A stretch of 64,000 nt of DNA from Haloarcula rubra (lineage in GTDB: Archaea > Halobacteriota > Halobacteria > Halobacteriales > Haloarculaceae): the NCBI RefSeq assembly GCF_019599465.1, contig NZ_RKLR01000007.1, positions 124,001 through 188,000 of the forward strand. The letters are read 5' to 3'. Below, piece after piece: positions 17,435 through 26,690 of the stretch. A program made the position numbers and the translations under genes. Under the pieces are notes generated by a model. The model saw nothing but the letters and a program-made list of their open reading frames with translations. It made no database searches and had not been told where the DNA came from. Every line of letters starts with the position of its first letter. The first letter of the stretch is position 1.

Positions 17435-18763
17435 ATGACGAGAGAACACGACCGACGGCAGTTCATCAAGGTTGCAGGGAGCGCAGGCGTGTTAGGATTG
17501 ACCGGTCTCGCCGGCTGTTCCGGTGACGGCGGCGACGGCGGTAGTGACGGCGGCGATGGCGGCAGCGACGGCGGCAGTGACGGCAGCGACGGCGGCTCCA
17601 CCGGTGACGGCGGGAGCGGCGAGTCGAACGTCCTCCGACTCGGGGGGTCGATGAGTCTCTCCGGTGACAACGCCGACCTCGGCCAACTGTACAAGGACGC
17701 CTACGAACTCACCATCCAGCGCATCAACGAGTCCGGTGGCGTGGAAGCCGGCGACGGCAACACGTACGAACTCGAGATGGTGTTGCGGGACGACGGGACG
17801 GACGCCTCGGCGTCGAAGTCCATCTATCAGGAGCTCATCGACCGGGAGAACATCGACTACCTGCTGGGGCCGTACTCCAGTACGGTGACCCTACCGGCCA
17901 GCGCCGTCGCGGCGCAGAACGGGAAGCCGATGGTCGAGGGCGGCGGTGCCAGCCCGGAAATCTTCAGTCAGGGCAACGAGTGGATATTCGGGCTCCTGCC
18001 CACGGCCAACAAGTACGCGAAGAGCTACATCGACATGTGCCTCGCGCAGGACTCGGCGCCGGAGTCCATCGCCATCCTCGCGGAGGACGGCACCTTCAGC
18101 CAGTCGACGGCCGAGGGAGCTCGCAACAAGATATCGAACACGGACCTCGAACTCGTCGTCGACGAGACGTTCCCCTCGGACACGTCGGACCTCTCGACGA
18201 ACCTCGGGAAGGTCCGCGAACAGGGTGCAGACATCCTGTTGCTGTGTGCCCACCAGAAGCACAACATCATCCTGGCCAACCAGATGGAGAGCCAGAACGT
18301 CAACGTCGACGCGGCGATGGGGACCGTCGGCAGCCTCAACGAGTCGTTTAAGAACGAGGTCGGGCCGAACGGCGACTACATGTACGGCCCCTCCTCGTGG
18401 GCGGTCAACGCCAACTTCGACGACCCCGTGTTCGGCAACACGCAGAACTTCGTCTCGGCCATCGAGGAGAACTACGACTACACGCCGGACTACCACAGTG
18501 CGGCCGCCGAGGGTGTCATCCTGACGTTCATGAACGCCTTCCAGCAGGTCGACGAACTGGGGCCGACGCCGGTCCGGAACCAGATCCGGAACTCGGACTT
18601 CTCCTCGGTGTACGGCAACGTGGCCTTCGACGACAGCGGGGTCATCGACAAGAACATGCTGGTCTACCAGTGGCAGCCGGACCCCGGACTCCAGATCACG
18701 TACCCCGAGAACGTCGCCCAGTCTGACCCCCTCTACCCGATGCCGGACTGGAGTGAACGATAA
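17435..18763 (+). CDS. ABC transporter substrate-binding lipoprotein, branched-chain amino acid (LivJ/HAAT) type
   Basis: 442 residues. A Tat signal (DRRQFIKVAGSAGVLGL) is followed by a lipobox LAGC, so the folded protein is exported and lipid-anchored. A 35-residue Gly/Asp/Ser linker (GDGGDGGSDGGDGG...) separates the anchor from the type I periplasmic-binding domain starting VLRLGGSMSLSGDNADLGQL. YLLGPYSSTVTLPASAVAAQ is the ligand-contact segment. The first of six same-strand genes; it captures the solute for LivHMGF. ATG at 17435 is chosen because it starts just before the twin-Arg motif. Confidence 0.92.
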   Translation: MTREHDRRQFIKVAGSAGVLGLTGLAGCSGDGGDGGSDGGDGGSDGGSDGSDGGSTGDGGSGESNVLRLGGSMSLSGDNADLGQLYKDAYELTIQRINESGGVEAGDGNTYELEMVLRDDGTDASASKSIYQELIDRENIDYLLGPYSSTVTLPASAVAAQNGKPMVEGGGASPEIFSQGNEWIFGLLPTANKYAKSYIDMCLAQDSAPESIAILAEDGTFSQSTAEGARNKISNTDLELVVDETFPSDTSDLSTNLGKVREQGADILLLCAHQKHNIILANQMESQNVNVDAAMGTVGSLNESFKNEVGPNGDYMYGPSSWAVNANFDDPVFGNTQNFVSAIEENYDYTPDYHSAAAEGVILTFMNAFQQVDELGPTPVRNQIRNSDFSSVYGNVAFDDSGVIDKNMLVYQWQPDPGLQITYPENVAQSDPLYPMPDWSER

Positions 18764-18768
18764 CACAG

Positions 18769-19656
18769 ATGGCGTTCACGCAGTTCGTCGTCAACGGCCT
18801 GCTCATCGGGGCGCTGTTCGCGGCGGTAGCCGTGGGCTTCGCGCTCATCTGGGGCGTCGTCGACATCATCAATCTCGCGCACGGGGAGATGGTGATGCTC
18901 GGCGGCTACACCTCCTACTGGGTGTTGACCCTCGTCACCGGCAACGCCGAGGGGTCGCCGTTGCTGTTCCTCGTCACGATTCCGGTGGCCATCCTGGTGC
19001 TGTTCGGCGTCGGGTACGCGCTCCAGCGGACGCTGGTCTCGCGGGTCATCGGGACGGACATCTTCCTGACGCTGCTGGTCACGTTCGGCATCAGCATCGC
19101 CATCCAGCAACTGGCGCTGCAAGCGTGGTCGGCGAACCCCCGGTCGATTCAGGTCAGTTTCGCCGACCCGTCGTTCACCGTGGCGGGACTCGTCGTCCCG
19201 AAGATGAAACTGGTCGCGTTCGTCGGCGCCATCGTGCTGACCGCGGCGCTGTACCTGTTCCTCCAGAAGACGCGGACGGGGCGGGCGATTCGCGCCGTCT
19301 CGCAGAACCCGGAGGCCGCGGCGCTGGTCGGCATCGACGTCGAACACACCCGCGCGGTGACCTTCGGCGTCTCCTCGGCCATCGCCGGCGGCGTGGGCGC
19401 GTTCATCGCGACCATCCTCAACATCCAGCCACAGATGGGGCTCATCTACACGCTCAAGAGCTTCGTCATCGTCGTGTTCGGCGGCGTCGGTTCGATTCCC
19501 GGCGCGCTGGTCGGCGGACTGCTACTCGGCTCCGTCGAGGAGCTGACCGCGGGCTTCATCTCCTCGCGGTGGACGCTGGCAGTGAGTTTCACGCTGCTCA
19601 TCGTGCTCCTCGTCGTCAAACCGCAGGGCCTGTTCGGTGAGGGGGCGGAACAATGA
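18769..19656 (+). CDS. livH: branched-chain amino acid ABC permease LivH
   Basis: 295 residues, about eight membrane segments. IINLAHGEMVMLGGYTSYW near residue 40 is the LivH signature, and AISQNPEAAALVGIDVEHT-like sequence (RAVSQNPEAAALVGIDVEHT) is the cytoplasmic coupling loop to the ATPases. GVGSIPGALVGGLLLG is conserved near the end. It starts 5 bp after the binding-protein gene, and its last 4 bp overlap livM (ATGA). Confidence 0.94.
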   Translation: MAFTQFVVNGLLIGALFAAVAVGFALIWGVVDIINLAHGEMVMLGGYTSYWVLTLVTGNAEGSPLLFLVTIPVAILVLFGVGYALQRTLVSRVIGTDIFLTLLVTFGISIAIQQLALQAWSANPRSIQVSFADPSFTVAGLVVPKMKLVAFVGAIVLTAALYLFLQKTRTGRAIRAVSQNPEAAALVGIDVEHTRAVTFGVSSAIAGGVGAFIATILNIQPQMGLIYTLKSFVIVVFGGVGSIPGALVGGLLLGSVEELTAGFISSRWTLAVSFTLLIVLLVVKPQGLFGEGAEQ

Positions 19657-20711
19657 GTGCGGAATCGGAGAGCAACAGCGGGTTGCTCCGCTCTCTGGTC
19701 CCGCCGGACCAGGTCGACCGCCTGTTCGGCGTCTGTGGTGCCCACGGCTGGAAGCTGCTGGCGGCCAGCGCGGTGGTCGGTGCGCTCCCGCCGCTGTTGG
19801 GTCTCCAGCAGGGGTACTACATGACGGTCATCTCGGAGATGTTCCTGTTCGCCATCCTCGCGCTGTCGTGGGACATCGTCGGCGGTCAGACCGGCTATCC
19901 GAGTTTCGGGAACATGGCCTTCTTCGGCATCGGCGCGTACACCACCGCCATCCTCATCAAGGACTTCGCAATCTCGTTCCCGGTCGCGATGGTCGTCGCC
20001 GGCCTCGTCGCCGTCGCCTTCGCGGCGGTCATCGGCGCCGTCGTGTTGCGCCTGCGTGGCCACTACTTCGCTATCGCGACGCTGGGCGTCCTGCTCGCGG
20101 CCCAGCAGATATCCCGGAACCTGGACATCACCGGCGGTGCCAGCGGGAAGATTCTGCTGGAGGTGCCCTCGGGAACCGTCTTCTACTACCTCTTCCTCGG
20201 CGTGCTCGTCGTGGAGATGGGCGTGGTCTACTACCTCTCGAACACGCGCTTTGGCTTCATCCTGAACGCCATCCGCGACGACGAGGAGAAGGCCACCGCC
20301 ATGGGGTTCAACACGACCTACTACAAGACGGCCGCGTGGATGCTGGCCAGCCTCTTTACCGGGGTTGCCGGCGGCGCGTACAGCCTGTTCAACACGTTCA
20401 TCGACCCACAGACCGCCTACAACGGCGCGTGGAACGTCGAACTCATCGCGATGGCGCTGCTGGGCGGGTCCGGCACCGTCGCCGGCCCGGTCATCGGCGC
20501 GTTCGGCCTCCACACCGTCATCGAAGTCGTGGAGACGGCCTTCGTCGGCTGGCAGCTCGTGTTGCTCGGCATCGTCGTCATCGTGACGGTCATCGGCTTC
20601 CCGGAGGGGGCCGTCGGCACGCTCCGAGAGTACGCCAGCGAGATGGAGTACTACAAGCGCGGTGGCATGGCCGCCACCGACAGCGGCGAGGAGGTGAGTG
20701 CCGATGAGTAA
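19653..20711 (+). CDS. livM: branched-chain amino acid ABC permease LivM
   Basis: 352 residues, polytopic. ALSWDIVGGQTGYPSFGNMA is the LivM N-terminal signature, RLRGHYFAIATLGVLLAAQQ and FGFILNAIRDDEEKATAMG (coupling loop) follow, then LGGSGTVAGPVIGA. It forms the heterodimeric pore with LivH. It overlaps livH by 4 bp and livG by 8 bp, so the five transport genes are tightly coupled. Confidence 0.94.
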   Translation: MSAESESNSGLLRSLVPPDQVDRLFGVCGAHGWKLLAASAVVGALPPLLGLQQGYYMTVISEMFLFAILALSWDIVGGQTGYPSFGNMAFFGIGAYTTAILIKDFAISFPVAMVVAGLVAVAFAAVIGAVVLRLRGHYFAIATLGVLLAAQQISRNLDITGGASGKILLEVPSGTVFYYLFLGVLVVEMGVVYYLSNTRFGFILNAIRDDEEKATAMGFNTTYYKTAAWMLASLFTGVAGGAYSLFNTFIDPQTAYNGAWNVELIAMALLGGSGTVAGPVIGAFGLHTVIEVVETAFVGWQLVLLGIVVIVTVIGFPEGAVGTLREYASEMEYYKRGGMAATDSGEEVSADE

Positions 20712-21489
20712 AGCGACCGACGCGGCCGAGACCGACCCGCAGGGCGAGCGGGCAGTCCTGCGGACCGACGGCGTCACCAAGCGCTTCGGCGGCCTCACGG
20801 CCGTCGACGACGTCGACGTCGAGGTGCAGAACGGCGAAATCGTCGGCCTCATCGGCCCGAACGGGGCCGGGAAGTCGACCCTGTTCAACTGCATCACCGG
20901 CACCCTCAACGCCGACGAGGGGCGCGTCTACCTGCAGGGACAGGACGTCACCGACTGGCCCGAGTACAAGATTGCCCGGGCCGGCCTCGGGCGGATGTTC
21001 CAGGAGACGCGCATCTTCGGCGACATGACCGTCCGAAAGAACCTCCTGCTGGCCGCACAGGAAGGCGGTGCCAGCGTCGGGAACCTGCTTCGCAGGCCCG
21101 ACGACTCGCTGCTGGCCCGGACCGAGGAACTGCTGGACTACGTCGACCTCGGCGGCCTCGCGGACACCCGCGCGGGCCGTCTGAGCTTCGGTCAGCAGAA
21201 ACTCATCGAGTTCGCGATGGAACTGATGGCGGAACCGGACCTGCTGTTGATGGACGAACCGGCGGGGGGTATCAACCCCGCCATGCTGGAGAACCTCATC
21301 CAGTACATCCGCACCGCCAACGAGGACGAGGAGGCGACCATCTTCCTCATCGAACACAACATGGACTTCGTGATGGAGATAGCCGACCGCATCTACGTCC
21401 TCGCCCACGGCGAGCGCATCGCCGAGGGGACCCCGGAAGAGATTCAGAACGACCAGCGCGTCCTCGACGCGTACCTCGGGAGGGAGTGA
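20704..21489 (+). CDS. livG: branched-chain amino acid ABC ATPase LivG
   Basis: 261 residues from the ATG at 20704 (a GTG 6 nt upstream is less likely). Walker A GPNGAGKST, Q-loop QETRIFGDMTVRKNL, the ABC signature LSFGQQKLIEF and Walker B LLLMDEPAGGINP are complete, with switch His in LIEHNMDFV. It energises LivHM together with LivF. The family-typical long insertion after the Q-loop (GGASVGNLLRRPDD) is present. Confidence 0.95.
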   Translation: MSKATDAAETDPQGERAVLRTDGVTKRFGGLTAVDDVDVEVQNGEIVGLIGPNGAGKSTLFNCITGTLNADEGRVYLQGQDVTDWPEYKIARAGLGRMFQETRIFGDMTVRKNLLLAAQEGGASVGNLLRRPDDSLLARTEELLDYVDLGGLADTRAGRLSFGQQKLIEFAMELMAEPDLLLMDEPAGGINPAMLENLIQYIRTANEDEEATIFLIEHNMDFVMEIADRIYVLAHGERIAEGTPEEIQNDQRVLDAYLGRE

Positions 21490-21490
21490 G

Positions 21491-22237
21491 ATGGCCACGA
21501 CAGACACAGACACCACGACGACAGAGGACCCGATACTCGCGATGAACGACGTGACGTCGGGCTACGGCAACACGACCGTCCTGCACGACGTCAGCATGGC
21601 CGTCGAGGAGGGACAGATAGCGTGTCTCATCGGCCCGAACGGGTCGGGGAAGTCCACGCTGATGAAGAGCATCTACGGCTTCGCCGACGTGCAGTCGGGG
21701 AGCGTCACGTTCCGGAACGAGGACATCACCGGGCGCTCGCCACAGGAGAACCTCAAGAACCGGATGAGCTACGTCCTGCAGGACGCCAGCGTGTTCCCGG
21801 GTATGAGCGTCCACGAGAACATGCTGATGGGCGGGTACGTCTTCGACGACGACGAACAGGCCGCCCAACGCGCCGAGGTACTGTACGACGAGTTCCCGGT
21901 GCTGGGCGACATCCGCCAGCAGAAGGCCGGCACCCTCTCCGGGGGCCAGCGCCGTCTGCTGGAACTCGCCCGGGCGCTGATGGTCGACCCCGACCTGATG
22001 ATGCTCGACGAACCGTCTATCGGCCTCGAACCGCGCTTCATCGACGACGTGTTCGAGCGCATCGAGCAACTCAACGACCTCGGGACGACTATCCTGCTGG
22101 TCGAACAGAACGCAGAGAAGGGGCTCTCGGTCGCCGACCGCGGGTTCGTCCTCGCCAGCGGGGAGATAAAGTTTACCGGCACCGGGACGGAACTCCTGAA
22201 CGACGAGGAAGTCGGACGACTCTACCTCGGTGGCTAA
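21491..22237 (+). CDS. livF: branched-chain amino acid ABC ATPase LivF
   Basis: 248 residues. After a Thr/Asp-rich leader it has GPNGSGKSTLMKSIYG (Walker A), YVLQDASVFPGMSVHENMLM (Q-loop), LSGGQRRLLELARALM (signature) and LMMLDEPSIGLEP (Walker B), with VEQNAEKGL as the switch. It is the shorter LivF partner of LivG. It begins 1 bp after livG and is followed 1 bp later by a UspA gene. Confidence 0.95.
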   Translation: MATTDTDTTTTEDPILAMNDVTSGYGNTTVLHDVSMAVEEGQIACLIGPNGSGKSTLMKSIYGFADVQSGSVTFRNEDITGRSPQENLKNRMSYVLQDASVFPGMSVHENMLMGGYVFDDDEQAAQRAEVLYDEFPVLGDIRQQKAGTLSGGQRRLLELARALMVDPDLMMLDEPSIGLEPRFIDDVFERIEQLNDLGTTILLVEQNAEKGLSVADRGFVLASGEIKFTGTGTELLNDEEVGRLYLGG

Positions 22238-22238
22238 C

Positions 22239-22652
22239 ATGTACCGCATACTCGTACCCGTCGACGCCGACCCGGACCGTGCCCGCGGCCAGGCCGCCTT
22301 CGTGGCGGAACTGCCGACCGCCGCGGAGAACATCGAAGCGATAGTGACCCACGCGCTGACGCCGGAGGAGATCGACGCGCCCGACGAACTCCAGTCGGTC
22401 GACCGCGTCGAGACCGTCCGGTTGGTCCGCGACTACCTCGAAGAGCGCGACGTCGCCGTCGAGCTGGCGGAGGGCAGTCTGCCGCCGGCCGACGGCATCC
22501 TCGAACTGTCCACGGAGTTCGACGTCGACCACATCGCGATGGGGTCGCGCAAGCGCTCGCCGACGGGGAAAGTCGTGTTCGGGAGCGTCGCCCAGCAAGT
22601 GCTGCTGGAGTCGGACGTCCCGGTCACCGTCGTCGGCGCCCGGGAGGCGTGA
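22239..22652 (+). CDS. universal stress protein (UspA family) at end of liv operon
   Basis: 137 residues, one Usp domain. MYRILVPVDADPDRARGQAA is the first strand and loop. The ATP-binding pattern GSRKRSPTGKVVFGSVAQ (G-x2-G-x9-G-S type) is near residue 105, ending PVTVVGAREA. ATG at 22239 overlaps no gene but follows livF by 1 bp, so it is part of the operon. A close relative is encoded at 47785-48195. UspA proteins often regulate adjacent transporters, but that role here is inference. Confidence 0.88.
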   Translation: MYRILVPVDADPDRARGQAAFVAELPTAAENIEAIVTHALTPEEIDAPDELQSVDRVETVRLVRDYLEERDVAVELAEGSLPPADGILELSTEFDVDHIAMGSRKRSPTGKVVFGSVAQQVLLESDVPVTVVGAREA

Positions 22653-22774
22653 GAACGCGTCTCTCGACGCCCCTGATTCGCAATCCTTATTGCGGTTATC
22701 GCTGCAAGTATCGTGTGCAGACAGGCACACCCGAGACGAGTCGTCGTCACGTGCGTCTGGCAGTGTGTGCCCGC

Positions 22775-22848
22775 GCCGGTGTAGCTCAGACTGGCAGAGC
22801 GAATCCTTCGTAAGGATTAGGCCGAGGGTTCAAATCCCTCCACCGGCT
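22775..22848 (+). tRNA. tRNA-Thr (anticodon CGT)
   Basis: 74 nt with no intron. Acceptor GCCGGTG pairs with CACCGGC, the D arm is GCTC/GAGC, and the anticodon stem AATCC/GGATT encloses the loop TTCGTAA, giving CGT (reads ACG). The variable region is AGGCC, and the T arm GAGGG-TTCAAAT-CCCTC is perfect. CCA is not encoded. It lies between the liv operon and a convergent gene. Confidence 0.96.
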
Positions 22849-22881
22849 TGCTTCTCTGGACACTATCCGTCAGGAGCGTCG

Positions 22882-23784
22882 CTACCCGGCAGTCTCGAAC
22901 TCGAACCCGGTAATCTCCCCACGCCAGTAGGGCAAATCGCCCTGCGAAAGGTTCCACGCCACCTCGCCACGGGTCGGCACGACCATCCCGCCTCGCTCGG
23001 CGTAGTCCTCGAAACGCCCGGTCCACCGGGCGGCCTCGTAGCCGTCGTCGACGGCACGGTACCGCTGGTCGGCGACCACCTTGTCGACCAGACTGTCCTC
23101 GTCGAAGTGGAAGGCGAGCGACGCGCTCATGTCGCCATCCGTTAGGGTGGCGCGGGCGGTGCTGTCGTCGACGGGCATCCACTCGACGCCGCTCTCGGGC
23201 AGGAGGGCCGTCGGGAACCAGACGGCTTCGGCGAGATAGCGCTGGAGTTCACCGGCGTCGAGTTTCGGGGACGGGTCGGCCTCGGCGACCGGGACCGTCC
23301 AGAGGAGGTGGGCAGCCAGCGAGCCAGTGCCGTCGACGTAGCTGTCGACCACGTTCACCGGCACCACCGACCCCAGCCGTACCGTCGCGTCCCAGACGAA
23401 CCCCGGCGGGTCGACGGCGTACGTCTGGGTGGCGTCGAACGGGTGCCACGCCGAGTCGACGTCGCCGAGGCGGAACGCGCCGCGCTGGGTCAGTCTCGCC
23501 GTCCGGACGTACGGTGTTCCCGGGTCGAGTACCGTCTCGAAGTACCGGCGGACTGGGTCCGGAAGGGCCGCGTAGTCGTCTTCGGCGACGACTCGGGGGG
23601 AGGTATCGCCGGACGCGGCAGACAAGTCGGCCGTCAGTCGGGCCGTCCGCGACGCCAGTCGGCGCTTGCCCGCGAGGACGGCACCGACGGCGACGGCGGC
23701 CGCCAGACCGAGCGAGAGGGTTCGACGGGACACCCGTCCCGTCCGGTGCTCTGACGCGGCTTTGTAGGTGGACTGTGGGGACAT
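22882..23784 (-). CDS. DUF6920-type protein with N-terminal membrane anchor
   Basis: 300 residues from ATG at 23784. The N-terminal TGRVSRRTLSLGLAAAVAVG is a membrane anchor or uncleaved Tat-like signal. The rest shows ALPDPVRRYFETVLDPGTPY, RGAFRLGDVDSAWHPFDATQ, YVDGTGSLAAHLLW, LQRYLAEAVWFPTALLPESG and WTGRFEDYAERGGMVVPTRG, the ordered motifs of a widespread uncharacterised family with a LolA/lipocalin-like open beta fold. It probably binds a lipid at the membrane face. Function unknown. Confidence 0.82.
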   Translation of the reverse strand: MSPQSTYKAASEHRTGRVSRRTLSLGLAAAVAVGAVLAGKRRLASRTARLTADLSAASGDTSPRVVAEDDYAALPDPVRRYFETVLDPGTPYVRTARLTQRGAFRLGDVDSAWHPFDATQTYAVDPPGFVWDATVRLGSVVPVNVVDSYVDGTGSLAAHLLWTVPVAEADPSPKLDAGELQRYLAEAVWFPTALLPESGVEWMPVDDSTARATLTDGDMSASLAFHFDEDSLVDKVVADQRYRAVDDGYEAARWTGRFEDYAERGGMVVPTRGEVAWNLSQGDLPYWRGEITGFEFETAG

Positions 23785-24029
23785 CGTCGCTCGTGTGCTA
23801 GTCGTCGCGCAGCCGAGAAATAGGTGGCTGGGGCCCGTGATAGCACGACAGCGCCGCCGACGGCCGAGCACCCGACCGCTTCCGGCCCGGTATAAACGTC
23901 CCTCAGAGGTGGCGCAGTAGACAGACTCGCCGCGGGGTCGAAGGACCGACCGAGCGACCGATGACACGACATCGACGCCGACGACCCGGAACGCCCGACG
24001 ACCACGGCCCACGCGGAGGTGACTGATAC

Positions 24030-24326
24030 GTGTCGTATCGGAACGCGTGGCACCGCGACGGCGGCGAGGTGACCTGTCTCGCCTGCGGCGAATCGGTGGC
24101 ACGCGACGACGCCCGCGAGTACGACAAGCACGGGGACCGCTGGGACCGGGACGAGAAGGAGTTCGAGTTCCTCTGCAAACCGTGCTACCGCGAGTGCTGT
24201 CACAGTCCGCGGCGAGGACTGGAGGACCGGCTGGTCGAGGCCGGTGCCGGAACGACAGACCGTGCGACGTTCCTGCGGCGGTACTGCGCGCTCGCGCGAG
24301 AGGAGGCACCCGAGCGACAGCCCTGA
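24030..24326 (+). CDS. zinc-binding conserved haloarchaeal protein (DUF7562-like)
   Basis: 98 residues from GTG at 24030. Metal-site cysteines are C16/C19 (CLAC) and C49/C52/C56/C57 (CKPCYRECC). The middle is highly charged (KHGDRWDRDEKEFEFL). A strong SD (GGAGGTGA, about 24015-24022) precedes the GTG by 7 nt, which is unusual because most genes here lack one. It fixes the start. The SD lies inside a 21-codon Arg-rich reading frame (23961-24026) that ends 3 nt before the GTG. Function unknown. Confidence 0.75.
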   Translation: MSYRNAWHRDGGEVTCLACGESVARDDAREYDKHGDRWDRDEKEFEFLCKPCYRECCHSPRRGLEDRLVEAGAGTTDRATFLRRYCALAREEAPERQP

Positions 24327-24334
24327 CCGAGCGG

Positions 24335-25375
24335 TCAGGGCGTGATGACCGCTCGCCCCTCGATTTCGCCGTGTTCCAGTTTCTCGGCCACGGTGTTGAT
24401 CTCGTCCAGTTCGTACTGGGTGGTGTGTAACTGGACGGCGTCGCGTTCGACCAGCGCGACCAGTTCCTGCAGTTCCGTGTACTGGCCGACGATGTTGCCC
24501 TGATAGGCGAACTCGCCGTTGACGAGCGCCTGTGCGGGTTCGTGGATGTGGCCGCCGTAGCCGATGATGTGGTGGTCGCCGCCCGCGGCGCAGACGTCCG
24601 GGGCGAGTTGGGTCGTCTCGTCGGCGCCGACGAAGTCCAGGACCTGTGCGGCGCCGACGCCGTCGGTGATGTCGGCGACTTCGTTCGCCACGTCCTCGCT
24701 CTCGGGGTCGATGGTGTAGTGCGCGCCCAGTTCGGTCGCCAAATCTCGGGCCTCCCGTTTGATGTCGACGGCGACGATGTCGGCCGCGCTCATCGCGTCG
24801 ATACACTGGAGGCCGATGTGACCGAGGCCGCCGACGCCGACGACGACACAGGCGTCGCCGGGGTTCAGTCCGTCGACGGCCTTCTTCGCGGCGTGGTAAG
24901 CGGTGATGCCGGCGTCGGCGTGGGGTGCGATAGTCGCCGGGTCGACGCCCTCCGGAAGGGGGACGACCGACCGCTCGCTGGTGTGGAGTTGGTCGGCGAA
25001 GCCGCCGTCGACCGTGAGACCGTTGAACTGCTGGTTCTCGCAGTACATCGTCTCGCCCTGTCGGCAGGGGCGACACGTCCCGCAGGTCTGGACGGGGTGA
25101 CAGACGACCTGGTCGCCCTCGGAGACGGTTGTCACCTCTTCGCCCGTCTCGACCACCGTCCCGGCGTTCTCGTGGCCGAGTGTCAGCGGGAGGGTCTGTT
25201 CGACGTAGTCGGTCCACATCCCCTCGATGATGTGGTTGTCCGTCTGGCACCAGCCAGCCCCTTCGATGTCGACCACGACGTCGCCGCTGTTCGATACCTG
25301 TGGGGCGTCTACCTCGTCGACGGAGAGGCCGTTCGTCATGTCGTCGGTGTACTCGTGGAGTCGTGCTGCGCGCAT
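24335..25375 (-). CDS. zinc-dependent NAD(P) alcohol dehydrogenase (MDR superfamily)
   Basis: 346 residues. Catalytic zinc ligands are the Cys in GAGWCQTDNHI and His/Glu in LTLGHENAGTV. The structural zinc site is CGTCRPCRQGETMYC, so this is a two-zinc MDR enzyme. The Rossmann fold is VVVGVGGLGHIGLQCID, and DIKREARDLA follows the strand that selects the cofactor (Asp suggests NAD). It oxidises or reduces alcohol/aldehyde. It is convergent with the zinc protein gene, 8 bp apart. The specific substrate is unknown. Confidence 0.93.
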   Translation of the reverse strand: MRAARLHEYTDDMTNGLSVDEVDAPQVSNSGDVVVDIEGAGWCQTDNHIIEGMWTDYVEQTLPLTLGHENAGTVVETGEEVTTVSEGDQVVCHPVQTCGTCRPCRQGETMYCENQQFNGLTVDGGFADQLHTSERSVVPLPEGVDPATIAPHADAGITAYHAAKKAVDGLNPGDACVVVGVGGLGHIGLQCIDAMSAADIVAVDIKREARDLATELGAHYTIDPESEDVANEVADITDGVGAAQVLDFVGADETTQLAPDVCAAGGDHHIIGYGGHIHEPAQALVNGEFAYQGNIVGQYTELQELVALVERDAVQLHTTQYELDEINTVAEKLEHGEIEGRAVITP

Positions 25376-25449
25376 CGCGTGCTACTACGTGACAACCGCT
25401 GAAAAAGACTCGCCGAGGGGACTTCCGAGTGCTCCCAGACGGGTGTCGG

Positions 25450-25692
25450 TCAGTGCGTCAACACCAGCAACTCGTCGTCGGTGCGGACGAGGCAGAACGG
25501 GCTACCCGGGTCGCCGAACGTGTTCGTCCGGTTCTCGCTGACGAACAGGCGCTCGAAGGCGTCGCCGCAGGCGGGACACGCGAACCCCTGCCGGTTCGCC
25601 AGCGTCATCGTCCCACGGTCCTGTTGCAGGAGTTTCAGCCCGTGGCGGTAGTCGTGGACGTCGAAGCCGTCGCTGACGTCGAGTCGGTCCAT
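25450..25692 (-). CDS. small zinc-finger-like haloarchaeal protein (formerly 'flagella cluster protein', DUF7385-like)
   Basis: 80 residues. MDRLDVSDGFDVHDYRHGLK, then FACPACGDAFERLFVSE and PFCLVRTDDELLVLTH. CPAC plus a later Cys could form a partial zinc site. I recall very similar short proteins annotated 'flagella cluster protein' in haloarchaea, but no archaellum gene is nearby here. It lies 32 bp upstream of coxIII's stop on the same strand. Confidence 0.72.
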   Translation of the reverse strand: MDRLDVSDGFDVHDYRHGLKLLQQDRGTMTLANRQGFACPACGDAFERLFVSENRTNTFGDPGSPFCLVRTDDELLVLTH

Positions 25693-25723
25693 GGAGAACA
25701 GAGAGCGGACAGTCGCTTAAACC

Positions 25724-26587
25724 TTAGACGAGGTTCGCGCCCATGTAGAGGACGACGACGAGGAACACCCAGACGACGTCGACGAAGTGCCAGTACATCG
25801 ACGCCGTCGAGACGGAGGTGTGCCGTTCCGGGGAGTACTGGCCGTAGTACGCCCGGACGAAGACGATGCCCAGCAGGACGGCCCCCATCGTGACGTGCAG
25901 GCCGTGCAGGCCCGTCAGGCCGTAGAACGCGGAGCCGTAGATGCCCTGTGCGATGGTGAAGTTCTCGTGGACGATGAACTCGTAGTACTCGTACACCTGC
26001 CCGCCGATGAAGACGATTCCCAACAGGAGCGTCAGGCCGAGCAGTTTCATGAACCGCGAGCGGTTCCCGTTCAGCAGGGCGACGTGACTGTAGTGGAGCG
26101 TCACCGAACTGACGAGGAGGATGACGGTGTTGACGACGACGAGCGACCCCCAGACGTGCGGGATGGCGGCCTGTGTCCACACGTCCGTCCCGCGGACCAT
26201 GAAGTAGTAGATGAAGCCCGCGCCGAACGTCGCGACCTCGGTCCCGAGGAACAGCAACATAGCGAACTTCAGCGTGCGGCCCGAGTGGTGGTTCGTGCCG
26301 CGTTCCCAGAAGTCAGAGACGAAGGCGTGGTAGAGCCAGCCGTAAATCCCGACGAGGAACAGGCCGACGCTGGCTACTGTCGCCCCGGCCCCGATGGTCG
26401 TACTCACGAGTGCGTTCTCGCCAAGCGCGAGGACCAGCAGTGCCGCGCCGACGTAGATGCCCGACCCCCCGATAGCGGTCACGAACGGCCACCAACTCGC
26501 CTCGCCGAAGCCGCGGGGCCAGTCCTCCGTGGCCGGGAGGTGGTGGTCCCCGTGTCCGCTCTCCGTGTGTTCTTCTATCTGGCTCAT
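25724..26587 (-). CDS. cox3: haem-copper oxidase subunit III
   Basis: 287 residues from ATG at 26587 (MSQIEEHTESGHGDHHLPAT). It has seven membrane segments with the subunit III hallmarks FLGTEVATFGAGFIYYFMVR, HYSHVALLNGNRSRF, AFYGLTGLHGLHVTMGAVLLG and YWHFVDVVWVFLVVVLY. It belongs to the terminal oxidase complex of aerobic respiration. Other cox subunits are not in this window. It is divergent from the membrane protein gene at 26691, with 103 bp between. Confidence 0.95.
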   Translation of the reverse strand: MSQIEEHTESGHGDHHLPATEDWPRGFGEASWWPFVTAIGGSGIYVGAALLVLALGENALVSTTIGAGATVASVGLFLVGIYGWLYHAFVSDFWERGTNHHSGRTLKFAMLLFLGTEVATFGAGFIYYFMVRGTDVWTQAAIPHVWGSLVVVNTVILLVSSVTLHYSHVALLNGNRSRFMKLLGLTLLLGIVFIGGQVYEYYEFIVHENFTIAQGIYGSAFYGLTGLHGLHVTMGAVLLGIVFVRAYYGQYSPERHTSVSTASMYWHFVDVVWVFLVVVLYMGANLV

Positions 26588-26690
26588 ACCGGTCCCTTGC
26601 GAAGCGATTACTAAAAGCCCATCCAATTCCGCGCGCCCGACGCGGACCGATGTCGGAACCTACAGGGCCCCGAGGTTCCTAGGCCCGCCG

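Noticed and set aside
17521..17625. Possible tandem repeat or CRISPR-like array (ggcggcgacggcggtagt...)
   Set aside because: It is the coding sequence of a Gly/Asp/Ser linker in the substrate-binding lipoprotein; no spacer-repeat structure exists.
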